Source: Treponema pedis (lineage in GTDB: Bacteria > Spirochaetota > Spirochaetia > Treponematales > Treponemataceae). Taken from it: a stretch of DNA of 64,000 bases. Both the position numbers and the translations under genes were made by a program. The notes under the pieces are model-generated. The model did not search any database. It was not told where the DNA came from and worked only from the letters and a program-made list of their open reading frames with translations. Below, piece after piece: positions 18,336 through 26,439 of the stretch. The stretch is taken from NCBI RefSeq assembly GCF_017161325.1, contig NZ_CP045670.1:2039367-2103366 (forward strand), read 5' to 3'. The first letter of the stretch is position 1, and the number at the start of each line of letters is the position of its first letter.

Positions 18336-18935
18336 ATGAAAGACAAAACGGAAAAATTAAATGCCCGCGATTTTATCGGTATAGGTATTTTCGGAGCAAT
18401 AGCCTTATTGCTTTTTTTCGTTACGGGAGCTTTAGCGGCGCTTACACTTGCAGGTACTATAGCGAATATTCCCATCGTAATGTTTTTTGAGTCAATAGCG
18501 TTTATGCTCGCAGCTCTTAAAATACGTAAACGCGGAATTTTTTTAATTATGGGAATAATAACGGTTTTACCCGGTTTTATGGCGGCAAACGTGTACGGAG
18601 TTTTATTATCCGTTATCGGGTGGTTTATTGCAGATTCCGTTGCCGCATACAAAAAATATGAAAATAAAAAAATACTCATCGTAAGCTATGTTATCGGAGC
18701 ATCTCTTCAATCGGCGCTTTTTTCTTTACCGATGTATATTTCACACGGACAATATTTTATTGAACGCCGGGAAATATTACATTTAACAAACGAAACCTTA
18801 CAGCAATACCTTAATCTTATTTCATGGTATATGTACGGCTCGATGATAATCCTTACCGTCTTTACATCTTTTGCAGGAGCGGTTATTTCGATAAAGATTT
18901 TAAAAAAGCATTTTGAAAAAGCGGATATGATTTAA
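18336..18935 (+). CDS. ECF substrate-binding S component, Trep_Strep (MptD-like) family
   Basis: Start ATG 18336, chosen because GGAGG lies 9 bp upstream and it follows the ecfT stop directly; product 199 residues. Five to six membrane helices with sequence typical of the Treponema/Streptococcus integral membrane family (MptD), which supplies substrate specificity to an ECF importer. The substrate is unknown. In streptococci similar S components sit next to iron-compound loci, which agrees with the YbtPQ-like half transporter here, but this is contextual. An 80-bp near-perfect inverted repeat follows immediately (18936-19015). Confidence 0.88.
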   Translation: MKDKTEKLNARDFIGIGIFGAIALLLFFVTGALAALTLAGTIANIPIVMFFESIAFMLAALKIRKRGIFLIMGIITVLPGFMAANVYGVLLSVIGWFIADSVAAYKKYENKKILIVSYVIGASLQSALFSLPMYISHGQYFIERREILHLTNETLQQYLNLISWYMYGSMIILTVFTSFAGAVISIKILKKHFEKADMI

Positions 18936-19015
18936 TTAAGGGAGCCTTTAAAAACTTAAGTTTTTTAGAGGTTTTTCTTAGATTTAATTTGCGAAGTTTT
19001 TAAAGATGCCCTTAA
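18936..19015. repeat. 80-bp inverted repeat after the ECF operon
   Basis: The arms are TTAAGGG-AGC-CTTTAAAAACTT (18936-18957) and AAGTTTTTAAAG-ATG-CCCTTAA (18994-19015): 19 bp paired around a 3x3 internal loop, with a 36-base loop. It can act as an operon end hairpin. No target duplication or transposase is seen. Confidence 0.75.
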
Positions 19016-19070
19016 GCCTTTAAAGAAAAAACGGCTAAAATAAAACCGCCTGTAAACTCAAGTTCAAAAC

Positions 19071-19145
19071 AGCGGCTTGGACCATGAATTCAACAAGCGG
19101 CTTGTACCATCGATTCAACAAACGTCTTGTATCAGAGATTTAACA
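19071..19145. repeat. Three degenerate 25-bp tandem repeats at the ABC-F stop codon
   Basis: Units at 19071-19095, 19096-19120 and 19121-19145, model agcggcttgtaccatcgattc plus aaca, the third most diverged. The first unit start AGCGGCTTG pairs with CAAGCCGCT (19144-19152), which is followed by ATTTTTT, so the block also forms a plus-strand terminator-like hairpin. The third unit overlaps the TAA of the ABC-F gene. Confidence 0.7.
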
Positions 19146-21101
19146 AGCCGCTATTTTTTCTCCTATCGCAGCCCAATCTTCAGAAAGCCGTTCTGCAAGT
19201 TGTTTCAGTCTTGAAATTTCCTGCTGAACGAATTTACTTTTTTCTCCGTCCGAGTAAATTTCAGGTTCGGCTAAAAGGTTTTCATTTTCGGAAATTTCGT
19301 CTTCACATTTTTCTATTTCCGCTAAAATTCTTTCTTCCTCTTTTTCAAGTTTACGCTTTTCCGCTTTCAATCGTTTTTGTTCTTCGTAAGAAAGCTGCTT
19401 TACGTTTTTCTCTACGTCTGCCGTCCCGCTCAGTTTGTAATTAACCTCTCCTTCGATTGCACTGCCTTTTTCTTCCTGCTCCAAACGGTAAAGATAATAA
19501 TCGTAAGTGCCGGGAAAATTCCGTATCCGTGACGGCTCCGACGGATTATCGGAGGCCTTAAGTTCCAAAACTCGTGTTGCCAAATCTTTTATAAAGCCTT
19601 TATCATGCGATACAAATACTACGGTACCGTCAAAACGTTTTAAAGCGTCCAAAAGCACATCTTTTGAATGCAAATCCAAGTGGTTTGTCGGCTCATCAAG
19701 AATTAAAAGATTTAAAGGTTTTAATAAAAGAGAAAGCAGGGCAAGGCGGCTTTTTTCTCCTCCGGATAAAACCGAAAGGGGTTTATAAATGTCATCGCCA
19801 CGAAATAAAAATGCGGCAAGCATATCATAAAGTTTAGGAATAAGTTCCAACGGGGCGGTGCGCTCAAGCATTGCAATTATAGTTTCGCTTCCTGTAATTG
19901 TTTCGGATTCATCTTGCGAAAAATACCCCATTTTTACTCCCGACCCTTCTTTTACGGTTCCAGAGAAATCCGAATCCTCCCCTGCAAGAATTCTTAAAAG
20001 AGTGGATTTTCCCGCTCCGTTTTTACCCGCCAAAACAAGCTTTTCATTTCTCTCAACCGTTAAATCCAAATTTTTAATTACGGAGCGGGTACCGTAAGCC
20101 TTACAAATATTTTCCGCTTGTAAAATAATATTGCCCGAATGGGGAGCGGGAGGAAAGCTAAAGTGAATTTTTTTTAAGTGTTCCGGGATTTCTATCCTTT
20201 CCAATTTTTCAAGTTTTTTTATTCTGTCCTGAACGGAAGCGGCCTTACTCGCCTTGTAACGGAATTTTCTTATAAAATCTTCCGTTTTGGCAATTTCTTC
20301 CTGCTGGTGTTTATAAGCTTTTACCAAACTTTCGATTTCCGTTAATCTGGTTTTTTCATAGTCGGTATATGAACCCTTGTATTTTTTTAACGAACCGTTA
20401 AACAATTCATATATTTCCGAAACACATTGGTCCAAAAAATACCTGTCATGGCTTACAAGTAAAAAACCGCCCTTAAAATTTTTCAGCCAAAGTTCAAGCC
20501 AATTGCGGGCTTCCATATCAAGATAATTTGTAGGCTCATCTAAAATTACAATGTCCGTATTTTGTAAAAGCACCTTTGCAAGGGCAATCCTCATTTGCCA
20601 GCCGCCTGAAAATTCTTCCGTATTTTTATTAAAATCCCGCTCCGTAAAACCCAAGCCTCTAAGAGTTTCGTCAATTAAACCCTTACGCGCATTCCAACCG
20701 GAATTCTCAAGTTCCGTTTGAAGACTGTGATATTCCTCAGCAAGATTTGAAAGTTTTTGCTCATCTTTTTCGGAAGTCATATCACCGCCTATTTTATCCA
20801 TCTTGTTTAAAATTTCCAAGCCGTAATCAAATGCCGTTTCAACCTCATCTATAAGAGCCTTTCCTTTATGAACAATACCGGATTGCGGCAAATAGGCAAA
20901 TGTAGTTCCCTTTTCCGAGGATATCTCTCCCGAATCGGCAGCGCTTAAACCCGCTATTATCTTCATCAATGTGGATTTTCCGCAGCCGTTGGCACCGGTT
21001 AAAGCAGCCTTTGTACCTCCGGTTAAAACCAGGGTAATATCTTTTAAAATATCTCTATCGCCGAAAGCAAGCGAAATTTTTGAAAGCTGAATAAATGGCA
21101 T
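19140..21101 (-). CDS. ABC-F family ATPase (ribosome-associated)
   Basis: 653 residues, two ABC ATPase domains and no membrane segment. Walker A motifs are GANGCGKST and GKNGAGKST; signatures are FSGGWQMRIA and LSGGEKSRLA; Walker B ends in DEPTNYLD and DEPTNHLD, the ABC-F hallmark. An interdomain arginine/lysine-rich linker is present (EEIAKTEDFIRKFRYKASKAASVQDRIKKLEK), and a C-terminal coiled coil rich in Lys/Glu (about residues 575-650) is as in Uup/YdiF-type members. ABC-F proteins bind the ribosomal E site and relieve stalled or antibiotic-blocked ribosomes. The subtype cannot be fixed here. It shares an operon with the lipoprotein gene upstream (14-bp gap). Confidence 0.92.
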   Translation of the reverse strand: MPFIQLSKISLAFGDRDILKDITLVLTGGTKAALTGANGCGKSTLMKIIAGLSAADSGEISSEKGTTFAYLPQSGIVHKGKALIDEVETAFDYGLEILNKMDKIGGDMTSEKDEQKLSNLAEEYHSLQTELENSGWNARKGLIDETLRGLGFTERDFNKNTEEFSGGWQMRIALAKVLLQNTDIVILDEPTNYLDMEARNWLELWLKNFKGGFLLVSHDRYFLDQCVSEIYELFNGSLKKYKGSYTDYEKTRLTEIESLVKAYKHQQEEIAKTEDFIRKFRYKASKAASVQDRIKKLEKLERIEIPEHLKKIHFSFPPAPHSGNIILQAENICKAYGTRSVIKNLDLTVERNEKLVLAGKNGAGKSTLLRILAGEDSDFSGTVKEGSGVKMGYFSQDESETITGSETIIAMLERTAPLELIPKLYDMLAAFLFRGDDIYKPLSVLSGGEKSRLALLSLLLKPLNLLILDEPTNHLDLHSKDVLLDALKRFDGTVVFVSHDKGFIKDLATRVLELKASDNPSEPSRIRNFPGTYDYYLYRLEQEEKGSAIEGEVNYKLSGTADVEKNVKQLSYEEQKRLKAEKRKLEKEEERILAEIEKCEDEISENENLLAEPEIYSDGEKSKFVQQEISRLKQLAERLSEDWAAIGEKIAAC

Positions 21102-21115
21102 TTTCTATCTCTGTT

Positions 21116-22414
21116 TTAGTTTACCGCAAAAAAGAGAATTACCGGATTTAAACTTCTTCGGTTTACGATGTTTTCGCTTATGTTATTTCGCTCAACAGCT
21201 TCAAGTCTTAAACCTTTTGAAGATATACTGTACATAAAAATTACCGGTTCGTCCGCTTTTTCAAATTTAAAACTTAAAACTCCTTCATAATCCGATTTCA
21301 GTTTCGGAGTTAAAAAACCGCTTACCGAAACCGTCCCCGAAGACCCGGCACCTGAAGGTATTATTGAAGGCGAGATAACATTGTATCCGCTCCAAATAAA
21401 TTGTCCTCCGTTTAAAATTTTTAATGTACCGAAATTTGCCGAAGTGAATTCGGAAGAGGTTTTTGCAATCGCTTCAATTTCACCGCTTCGGCGTTTTAAC
21501 TCGTTATTTATTATTTCTTCGGGAGTTGCATTTAAAATTACGAAATTTTCTATTCTGTTTTTCCCGTTTTGGTCCGAAAATTCCAAAGTAATAATATCTT
21601 TTCCCCTGATTTGAAGAGAAAGACTTACTCCTTCAAACTGATATTTATCGCGTATTTTTGTAATTTTCGTATACGGAAACGATACCTTTATATCCTTAAG
21701 TTCTATACGGGCAATTCCCGACTTGGAGCCCGGGAAAAAGCCCCAAGTTAAACTCATTTTATCAAGGTCCACTTGTTTTGAATTTATCATTTTACGGTAA
21801 TTTTCAGGATACCAAGTTTCGTTTAAAACTTTTTCCAATTCTTCATCGGTAATTTTTTCGGTTTCGGTATCGGCAACCGAAGAGGCTTCGCGCTCGTCAT
21901 ACATTGTAAGGTTATACGAAAAACACCAGCCCTTAGCTCCGTCGCTTGTAAGCACCTCATACCACTGCCCGTCCATAGGTTTGCCGCCCTTTAAAACGGG
22001 AATACCCTCACCGAACCATAAAACCTTTACGGTTTGTCCCTGTCTCAACCTGTAAACCTGCTTTGAAGTATTATCCGGTTCAGAACGCATAGGAAGACCG
22101 TCAAGGTTAACCGTTGCATAAGTATTTTTATAATCTTCAAGTTTTTTTTGAAATTTTAAAGCATCTTTTTTCGATTCAAAAAAACTTAGTTGCCACAAAG
22201 GAATCTCCACGCGCAGTTTAGTCTGCTCGTTTAAGCCGACGATATAAACGCTTTCGATATTGGAGCGGACATAAATCGGAATTATATCTCCAGCCGTTAA
22301 ATTATATTCAGGTATCGACCAGTTTACAACTCCGTAACCTAATTTATTGGAGCAGTTTAAAAATAAAAGCGGTAAAATTAAAAAAACGGCTAATTTATAT
22401 ACGGATTTTAACAT
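21116..22414 (-). CDS. Treponemal lipoprotein with an SH3-like domain
   Basis: 432 residues. The signal peptide ends LLFLNC (Cys21), a lipobox, so the mature protein is lipid-anchored. Residues about 100-170 form a bacterial SH3-like module (NLDGLPMRSEPDNTSKQVYRLRQGQTVKVLW and GQWYEVLTSDGAKGWCF), which often binds peptidoglycan or peptide. The C-terminal two-thirds has no recognised domain and looks beta-rich. It is first in the unit with the ABC-F gene. The role is unknown; it is probably an envelope protein. Confidence 0.8.
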   Translation of the reverse strand: MLKSVYKLAVFLILPLLFLNCSNKLGYGVVNWSIPEYNLTAGDIIPIYVRSNIESVYIVGLNEQTKLRVEIPLWQLSFFESKKDALKFQKKLEDYKNTYATVNLDGLPMRSEPDNTSKQVYRLRQGQTVKVLWFGEGIPVLKGGKPMDGQWYEVLTSDGAKGWCFSYNLTMYDEREASSVADTETEKITDEELEKVLNETWYPENYRKMINSKQVDLDKMSLTWGFFPGSKSGIARIELKDIKVSFPYTKITKIRDKYQFEGVSLSLQIRGKDIITLEFSDQNGKNRIENFVILNATPEEIINNELKRRSGEIEAIAKTSSEFTSANFGTLKILNGGQFIWSGYNVISPSIIPSGAGSSGTVSVSGFLTPKLKSDYEGVLSFKFEKADEPVIFMYSISSKGLRLEAVERNNISENIVNRRSLNPVILFFAVN

Positions 22415-22566
22415 AGAAAAACCTCTTGTACAAGTTTAATTTATATTTATTTTGCACAGTATAATGTAGAATATGTATTTTTGCAATAGGAGGGAAAATA
22501 CCCGATTCGTATTTACAATAAATAAAATATCATCTTAAAATAAAAGTATTTAAAAACCGTACCGGC

Positions 22567-22595
22567 TTGACTTATTTAAGTATTTTTGATATACT
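22567..22595 (+). promoter_or_regulatory. Promoter of tRNA-Thr
   Basis: TTGACT (22567-22572), 17-bp spacer, TATACT (22590-22595), 32 bases before the mature tRNA 5' end. Confidence 0.75.
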
Positions 22596-22627
22596 CTTTT
22601 TTATAACATTTAAGCTTAAATGTATTT

Positions 22628-22700
22628 GCCAACTTAGCTCACCCGGCAGAGCAGCACCCTCGTAACGTGCAGGTACTCGGTTCAAGTCCGAGAGTTGGCT
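22628..22700 (+). tRNA. tRNA-Thr (anticodon CGT)
   Basis: 73 nt, all arms present: acceptor GCCAACT/AGTTGGC, D stem GCTC/GAGC, anticodon loop CTCGTAA with CGT at positions 34-36 (reads ACG), T stem CTCGG/CCGAG with loop TTCAAGT, discriminator U73. CCA is not encoded. One C.C mismatch closes the anticodon stem (31-39). Confidence 0.95.
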
Positions 22701-22716
22701 TATTAAACAAATAAAA

Positions 22717-22745
22717 ACGGCATTGCTTTAAACAAAAGTTGCCGT
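22717..22745. terminator. Bidirectional terminator between tRNA-Thr and the methyltransferase gene
   Basis: ACGGCA (22717-22722) pairs with TGCCGT (22740-22745), with an inner CTTT/AAAG. A/T runs flank both sides. Confidence 0.65.
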
Positions 22746-22752
22746 AAAAATA

Positions 22753-23346
22753 TTATTTTTTTACCCCGGAAATCATATAAAGGTTTTCCTTATCTATAAG
22801 AGTATCTATTTTAAAAAACTTTTTCCATATTACGGCTTCTTCCTCTGCGGATTTTAATTCAAAAGAAATGGGGGCTTCCCGTTTTATCGTTTTATCATGT
22901 CTGGAATTTACTTCATACCGTGAATGGTCGTGGGCTATAATAAAACGTCCGTTTTGTTTAAGGCAGCCGTACAATTTTTCGGCAAGGTTTTCTTTTTCTA
23001 TAAAATGCGGGTAAGCATTAAAAATAAAAGCACGGTCAAAACCGTTTTCACATAACGCATAAATATCCGCATTCAGAAATTCTATCCTTGAATCTTTGAA
23101 TTTTTGCTTTGCCTTTAAAATCATATTCATTGAGATATCTATCGCAAGAATTTTTTTCGGATTGAATTTTAAAATACGCCCTTCTAAAATCCCCGTTCCG
23201 CAGCCTATATCCAAAACCGTACATTCCGGTTTTAAATCGGCATATTCAACAATAAAGTCTATCGACCTTTCATTATTTTCCGCAATATCGTCCCACCGGT
23301 TTGCAAGTTCGTTAAAAAAATCTATTATATGAGTTTTTTTTTCCAT
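22753..23346 (-). CDS. Class I SAM-dependent methyltransferase
   Basis: 197 residues from the ATG at 23346; an in-frame TTG at 23385 would add 13 residues including part of a hairpin, so the ATG is preferred although its Shine-Dalgarno is weak. The SAM-binding motif is VLDIGCGTGILEGRIL; motif II acidic residue is in ILAIDISMNMI; then FLNADIYAL. The fold matches UbiE/Methyltransf_11 proteins. The methyl acceptor is unknown. It lies directly after an ECF S-component gene and may act on the imported compound, or be unrelated. Transcription appears shared, with a strong hairpin between the genes. Confidence 0.85.
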   Translation of the reverse strand: MEKKTHIIDFFNELANRWDDIAENNERSIDFIVEYADLKPECTVLDIGCGTGILEGRILKFNPKKILAIDISMNMILKAKQKFKDSRIEFLNADIYALCENGFDRAFIFNAYPHFIEKENLAEKLYGCLKQNGRFIIAHDHSRYEVNSRHDKTIKREAPISFELKSAEEEAVIWKKFFKIDTLIDKENLYMISGVKK

Positions 23347-23353
23347 AAAATTA

Positions 23354-23381
23354 AAACTCTTGCCGGCACTTTTTGTGCCGG
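23354..23381 (-). promoter_or_regulatory. Intercistronic hairpin
   Basis: CTTGCCGGCAC and GTGCCGGACAAG pair over 11 bp with one bulge around a five-base loop (T5 on +, A5 on -). It lies between the S-component stop and the methyltransferase ATG and could lower downstream expression. Confidence 0.45.
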
Positions 23382-23390
23382 ACAAGTCAA

Positions 23391-23933
23391 TTATTTTTCT
23401 ATAAGTCTTATACGTTTAAACCATGTTACTAAAAAAGGAATCAGGACTATCTGAACTAAAAGACCGGGCCAGCCTTTGGAAATGCCGCCTATTAAAAACT
23501 TCACGGGAGTTCCTTTGTATCCCGTTACGGTAAGTGAAAAAATAAATACCAATATTGCACAAACGAGTCTGCCGCTTATCATTCCTAAAATAAGGGAAAC
23601 ATAAGAGTTAAGTTTTAACCTTTGTGAAAATACGGCGATAAAAAAGGCATAAGCGGCAAGTTCTACGGCCATTTGACTCATTACAACCGGGAAAGGAGGC
23701 ATACCTGTAAATGCCGTACTTAAAATCGGAGTAATAAAGCCTACAATACATGCCGATAAAGGATTAAGCATAAAACCTGCAAGCATTACGGGAATATGCA
23801 TGGGTAAAAATACCGGGCCTCCCAGTTTAAATGTGTGAAATCCTATAGGCAACAACACACCCGTCACCAAAAGAATACCTGCCATTATAAGCTCTCTTAT
23901 AAAAACAGCCTGCTTTGTAATTGTTTTTTCCAT
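23391..23933 (-). CDS. ECF transporter S component (CbrT-like)
   Basis: Start ATG 23933 with AAGGAGA upstream; 180 residues, six membrane helices. The segment LLPIGFHTFKLGGPVFLPMHIPVMLAGF and TGMPPFPVVMSQMAVELAAY is typical of group II ECF S components related to the cobalamin transporter CbrT. It has no EcfA/EcfT genes next to it, so it must share a central energising module encoded elsewhere. No B12 riboswitch fits in its short leader. Substrate uncertain. Confidence 0.82.
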   Translation of the reverse strand: MEKTITKQAVFIRELIMAGILLVTGVLLPIGFHTFKLGGPVFLPMHIPVMLAGFMLNPLSACIVGFITPILSTAFTGMPPFPVVMSQMAVELAAYAFFIAVFSQRLKLNSYVSLILGMISGRLVCAILVFIFSLTVTGYKGTPVKFLIGGISKGWPGLLVQIVLIPFLVTWFKRIRLIEK

Positions 23934-23984
23934 TGTTATTCTCCTTACAGTTTTATGCGGAAGATAAAAGCCCCCGCTGTTTAA

Positions 23985-24012
23985 AGTATACTCCAATATG
24001 AAAAAAAAGCAA
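23985..24012 (-). promoter_or_regulatory. Promoter of the CbrT-like S-component gene
   Basis: Minus strand: TTGCTT (24012-24007), 16-bp spacer, TATACT (23990-23985). Confidence 0.6.
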
Positions 24013-24081
24013 GTATATTCTATAATTTTTAAATATTATTTTTTTATTTTAAAAATCCCGTTCAACATAAAAACTTTTAAT

Positions 24082-25929
24082 TTAATCCGTAAGGAAAAAG
24101 TTATCCAATATCAATTCCAAATCCGTTTTATTGTTTCTTTCCTCGATAGCTTCTTTAACGGAAATAACATAATCGGTAATAATTCCGTCTACGGAAGAAT
24201 AAATAAATTTTTGAATGGAGTCGTCCGTGTTTACCGTCCAAACAATCGCTTTTTTTCCTTTTTGCCGAATATTTTCAATGTTTTCAAAGGTAGCTTCACG
24301 TTCTTCCATAATTAAATAATCGCCGACAAGCTCATCGGTATTGCCTATGGAAAAAAAATAAAGATAACCTGTTTTTATTTGCGGGTATTTTGTTTTTATG
24401 TATTTAATCAAAGAATAATCCAAGGAAAGAAGTACCGATTGATTTTCCATATTTTCATTTTGCAGCATCTTGACTATATCATCGGCCATTTTTGTATCGG
24501 CGGTTTTTCCTTTCAGTTCTATAAATAAACCTATTCTATCCCTTGCAACTTTTATAACTTCTTCAAGAGAGGCTACATTTTGAGAAGGAGCATTTTCGGT
24601 AAATTCGTTTTTTACTTTTAATCTTTTAATTTCTTCAAGCGTCATTTCATCGGAGGCTCTCGGTTCCCCGCATAACCGTGCAAAAGTTTTATCGTGGTTA
24701 ATAATGTAATAACCGTCCTTTGTACGCTGTACGTCTATTTCAGTCCATTCTACATTTTCTTTTATTGCAGACAAGATTCCTTCCAAGGTATTTTCCGCAC
24801 CCAAGTTGCCTCCACCTCTGTGAGCTATAATTTCTATTTTATTATAGTCTTTAAAAAACGCATCAAAGTTAAAAGATAAAATAAGTGAGATAAAGATATT
24901 TACGGCGGTAACGATTATAAAGAAAAGTAAAATAAAAAATTTTGTTTTTACCCTTATTTTTTTCTTTTTAAAGCCCTCCGTTTCTGAAGTTTTTAAAAAC
25001 CGAATTCCCTCTCCTTCTTTTTTATTATATTTATAAAATAATTCCGTAATACGAAAAATAATTATAGGTATAAATAAGAATAAAATAAAAATTCCCAATT
25101 CCGCAGTATTAAGTAAAAGAAAAAGTAATAAAATTCTTACCCATTCTTTTGCAGCAAATTCGAAAACCGTAAGTGAATATAATAATATAATTGAAACCGC
25201 AAAAAAGACGACAATAAAAACGGCGGGTTTTAAATATCTGAAGAAAAAATCCTTCAGGAATTCCTTTTTATATTTTTTCGTCAATCCCCATGAAGCCTTT
25301 ATTCCTTTTTTTACACTATATCCGTATAAAATAATAAAGTGAAACGAAAAAACGGAGCGAAAACTTAAGTAGATAAAAAATAAGATAACTGCAATATATA
25401 TGCTCAAATATAAGCCGTTTCCGTATATTACGGAAATAATAAAGTTAGGAATTTGAAACGATTTCATAGGAGATACGGTAATTCCCAATCCTATAATGGG
25501 AAATATTAAAGAAACATAACACATAATTAAAATACCGGAAGGTTTAAGAAAAGCTTTTAAAGATTTTATTCCTGCAATCAGGACGCTCCTTGCCGTAATT
25601 TTAAATTTTTGTTCTTTTATAAAAGCCGATATTATGATAAAAACATTTATATCAACACCTATCAATAGAACCATCAATAAAAGTGTTATCAACAAAACAC
25701 CTGCCCCGTTAAAACTGAATAAAAAGCTTAAAAAATCTCCGCTTGAAATTCCCGTTCTTCCCGATAAGCGTATAAAATATTTTACACATGCCGAATACCC
25801 CGGCAATATAATCATACCCAGCAATGCTTTTGTAACCAATTGGTACTTTATAAAAAGCCAAATTATGGAGAATCTGTAATATAAAGATGATGTAATACCG
25901 GCTTCAGTATCAACCTTTCCCTTAACCAA
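24082..25929 (-). CDS. Membrane-anchored glycerophosphodiester phosphodiesterase
   Basis: 615 residues. The N-terminal half (about 1-340) has roughly eight membrane helices of the GDPD membrane-domain type. The C-terminal half is a catalytic GDPD domain beginning HRGGGNLGAENT (near residue 368), with EIDVQRTKDGYYIINHD and the late LFIELKGK. It hydrolyses glycerophosphodiesters to glycerol-3-phosphate and an alcohol, probably acting on lipid head groups or polymers outside the membrane. The start is TTG at 25929, set by AGGAGG six bases before it; that Shine-Dalgarno is the end of a structured repeat unit. Three such units fill the 519 bp upstream. Confidence 0.9.
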   Translation of the reverse strand: MVKGKVDTEAGITSSLYYRFSIIWLFIKYQLVTKALLGMIILPGYSACVKYFIRLSGRTGISSGDFLSFLFSFNGAGVLLITLLLMVLLIGVDINVFIIISAFIKEQKFKITARSVLIAGIKSLKAFLKPSGILIMCYVSLIFPIIGLGITVSPMKSFQIPNFIISVIYGNGLYLSIYIAVILFFIYLSFRSVFSFHFIILYGYSVKKGIKASWGLTKKYKKEFLKDFFFRYLKPAVFIVVFFAVSIILLYSLTVFEFAAKEWVRILLLFLLLNTAELGIFILFLFIPIIIFRITELFYKYNKKEGEGIRFLKTSETEGFKKKKIRVKTKFFILLFFIIVTAVNIFISLILSFNFDAFFKDYNKIEIIAHRGGGNLGAENTLEGILSAIKENVEWTEIDVQRTKDGYYIINHDKTFARLCGEPRASDEMTLEEIKRLKVKNEFTENAPSQNVASLEEVIKVARDRIGLFIELKGKTADTKMADDIVKMLQNENMENQSVLLSLDYSLIKYIKTKYPQIKTGYLYFFSIGNTDELVGDYLIMEEREATFENIENIRQKGKKAIVWTVNTDDSIQKFIYSSVDGIITDYVISVKEAIEERNNKTDLELILDNFFLTD

Positions 25930-25934
25930 TTTAA

Positions 25935-26095
25935 CCTCCTGATAAATTCATCAAACGCAGATTTTATCAAAAATCGAGTATTGATGAATTTCCGCCGTTT
26001 CGTAATACAATGAGAAACGGCATACAATAAGGAGTTTGCGAAGCAAACTCACAAGTTTAAATTAAGCGACGCTATTTAAGGAGCTTAATTTAAAC
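25935..26095 (-). repeat. Structured repeat, GDPD locus, unit alpha (next to the gene)
   Basis: Minus-strand order: hairpin A GTTTAAATTAAGC with its complement (26095-26083 and 26067-26055), hairpin B (8-bp stem, GAGTTTGC), the invariant core GCCGTTTC/GAAACGGC, and hairpin C around GATGAATT. It ends AGGAGG immediately before the TTG start. Confidence 0.85.
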
Positions 26096-26255
26096 CTCCT
26101 GATAAATTCATCAAACGCAGATTTTATCAAAAATCGAGGATTGATGCTTTTCCGCCGCTTCGCAATGTAATGAGAAACGGTATATAATAAGGAGTTTGCA
26201 AAGCAAACTCACAAGTTTAAATTAAGCGACGCTATTTAAGGAGCTTAATTTAAAC
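26095..26255 (-). repeat. Structured repeat, GDPD locus, unit beta
   Basis: Exactly 160 bp from alpha (hairpin A arms 26215-26227 and 26243-26255). The core is CCGTTTC/GAAGCGG, so one A-U is replaced by a G.U pair and the stem is kept. Hairpin B loop is AAA instead of GAA on the plus strand. Confidence 0.85.
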
Positions 26256-26423
26256 CTCCATATAAAATAAACTCCCGCAGGAATTTTCAAATTCCGAGGA
26301 ATGTTTATTTTCGCCGTTTCGTAATACAATGAGAAACGGCATACAATAATTCAGTTTTGCTTTTAAGCAAAACTGAAAGTTTATATCAAAGCAATGTAAC
26401 AACATTGCGCAGATTAAACCTCC
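26255..26423 (-). repeat. Structured repeat, GDPD locus, unit gamma (diverged stems)
   Basis: The core hairpin is the same as in alpha, but the other stems are different sequences that still pair. Hairpin A is GTTTA-ATC/GATTAAAC plus GCAATGT/ACATTGC. Hairpin B is TCAGTTTTGC/GCAAAACTGA (26351-26376). Hairpin C is AAAATAAAC/GTTTATTTT with an inner GGAATTT/AATTCC. It begins and ends with GGAGG (CCTCC at 26419-26423 and 26255-26259). Confidence 0.85.
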
Positions 26424-26439
26424 GGATAAAACAAACAAT

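Noticed and set aside
23934-24081. Cobalamin riboswitch before the CbrT-like S component
   Set aside because: The leader between the -10 and the ATG is only about 45 nt, too short, with no B12-box.
13141-26423. Repeats considered as CRISPR array or integron attC sites
   Set aside because: Units are 160 bp with internal hairpins and no spacer pattern; no cas or integrase genes; the GTTRRRY/RYYYAAC core of attC is not present.
26250-26438. 62-codon minus-strand frame through unit gamma
   Set aside because: It lies wholly in the structured repeat, is absent from the sister units, and has no clear start signal.
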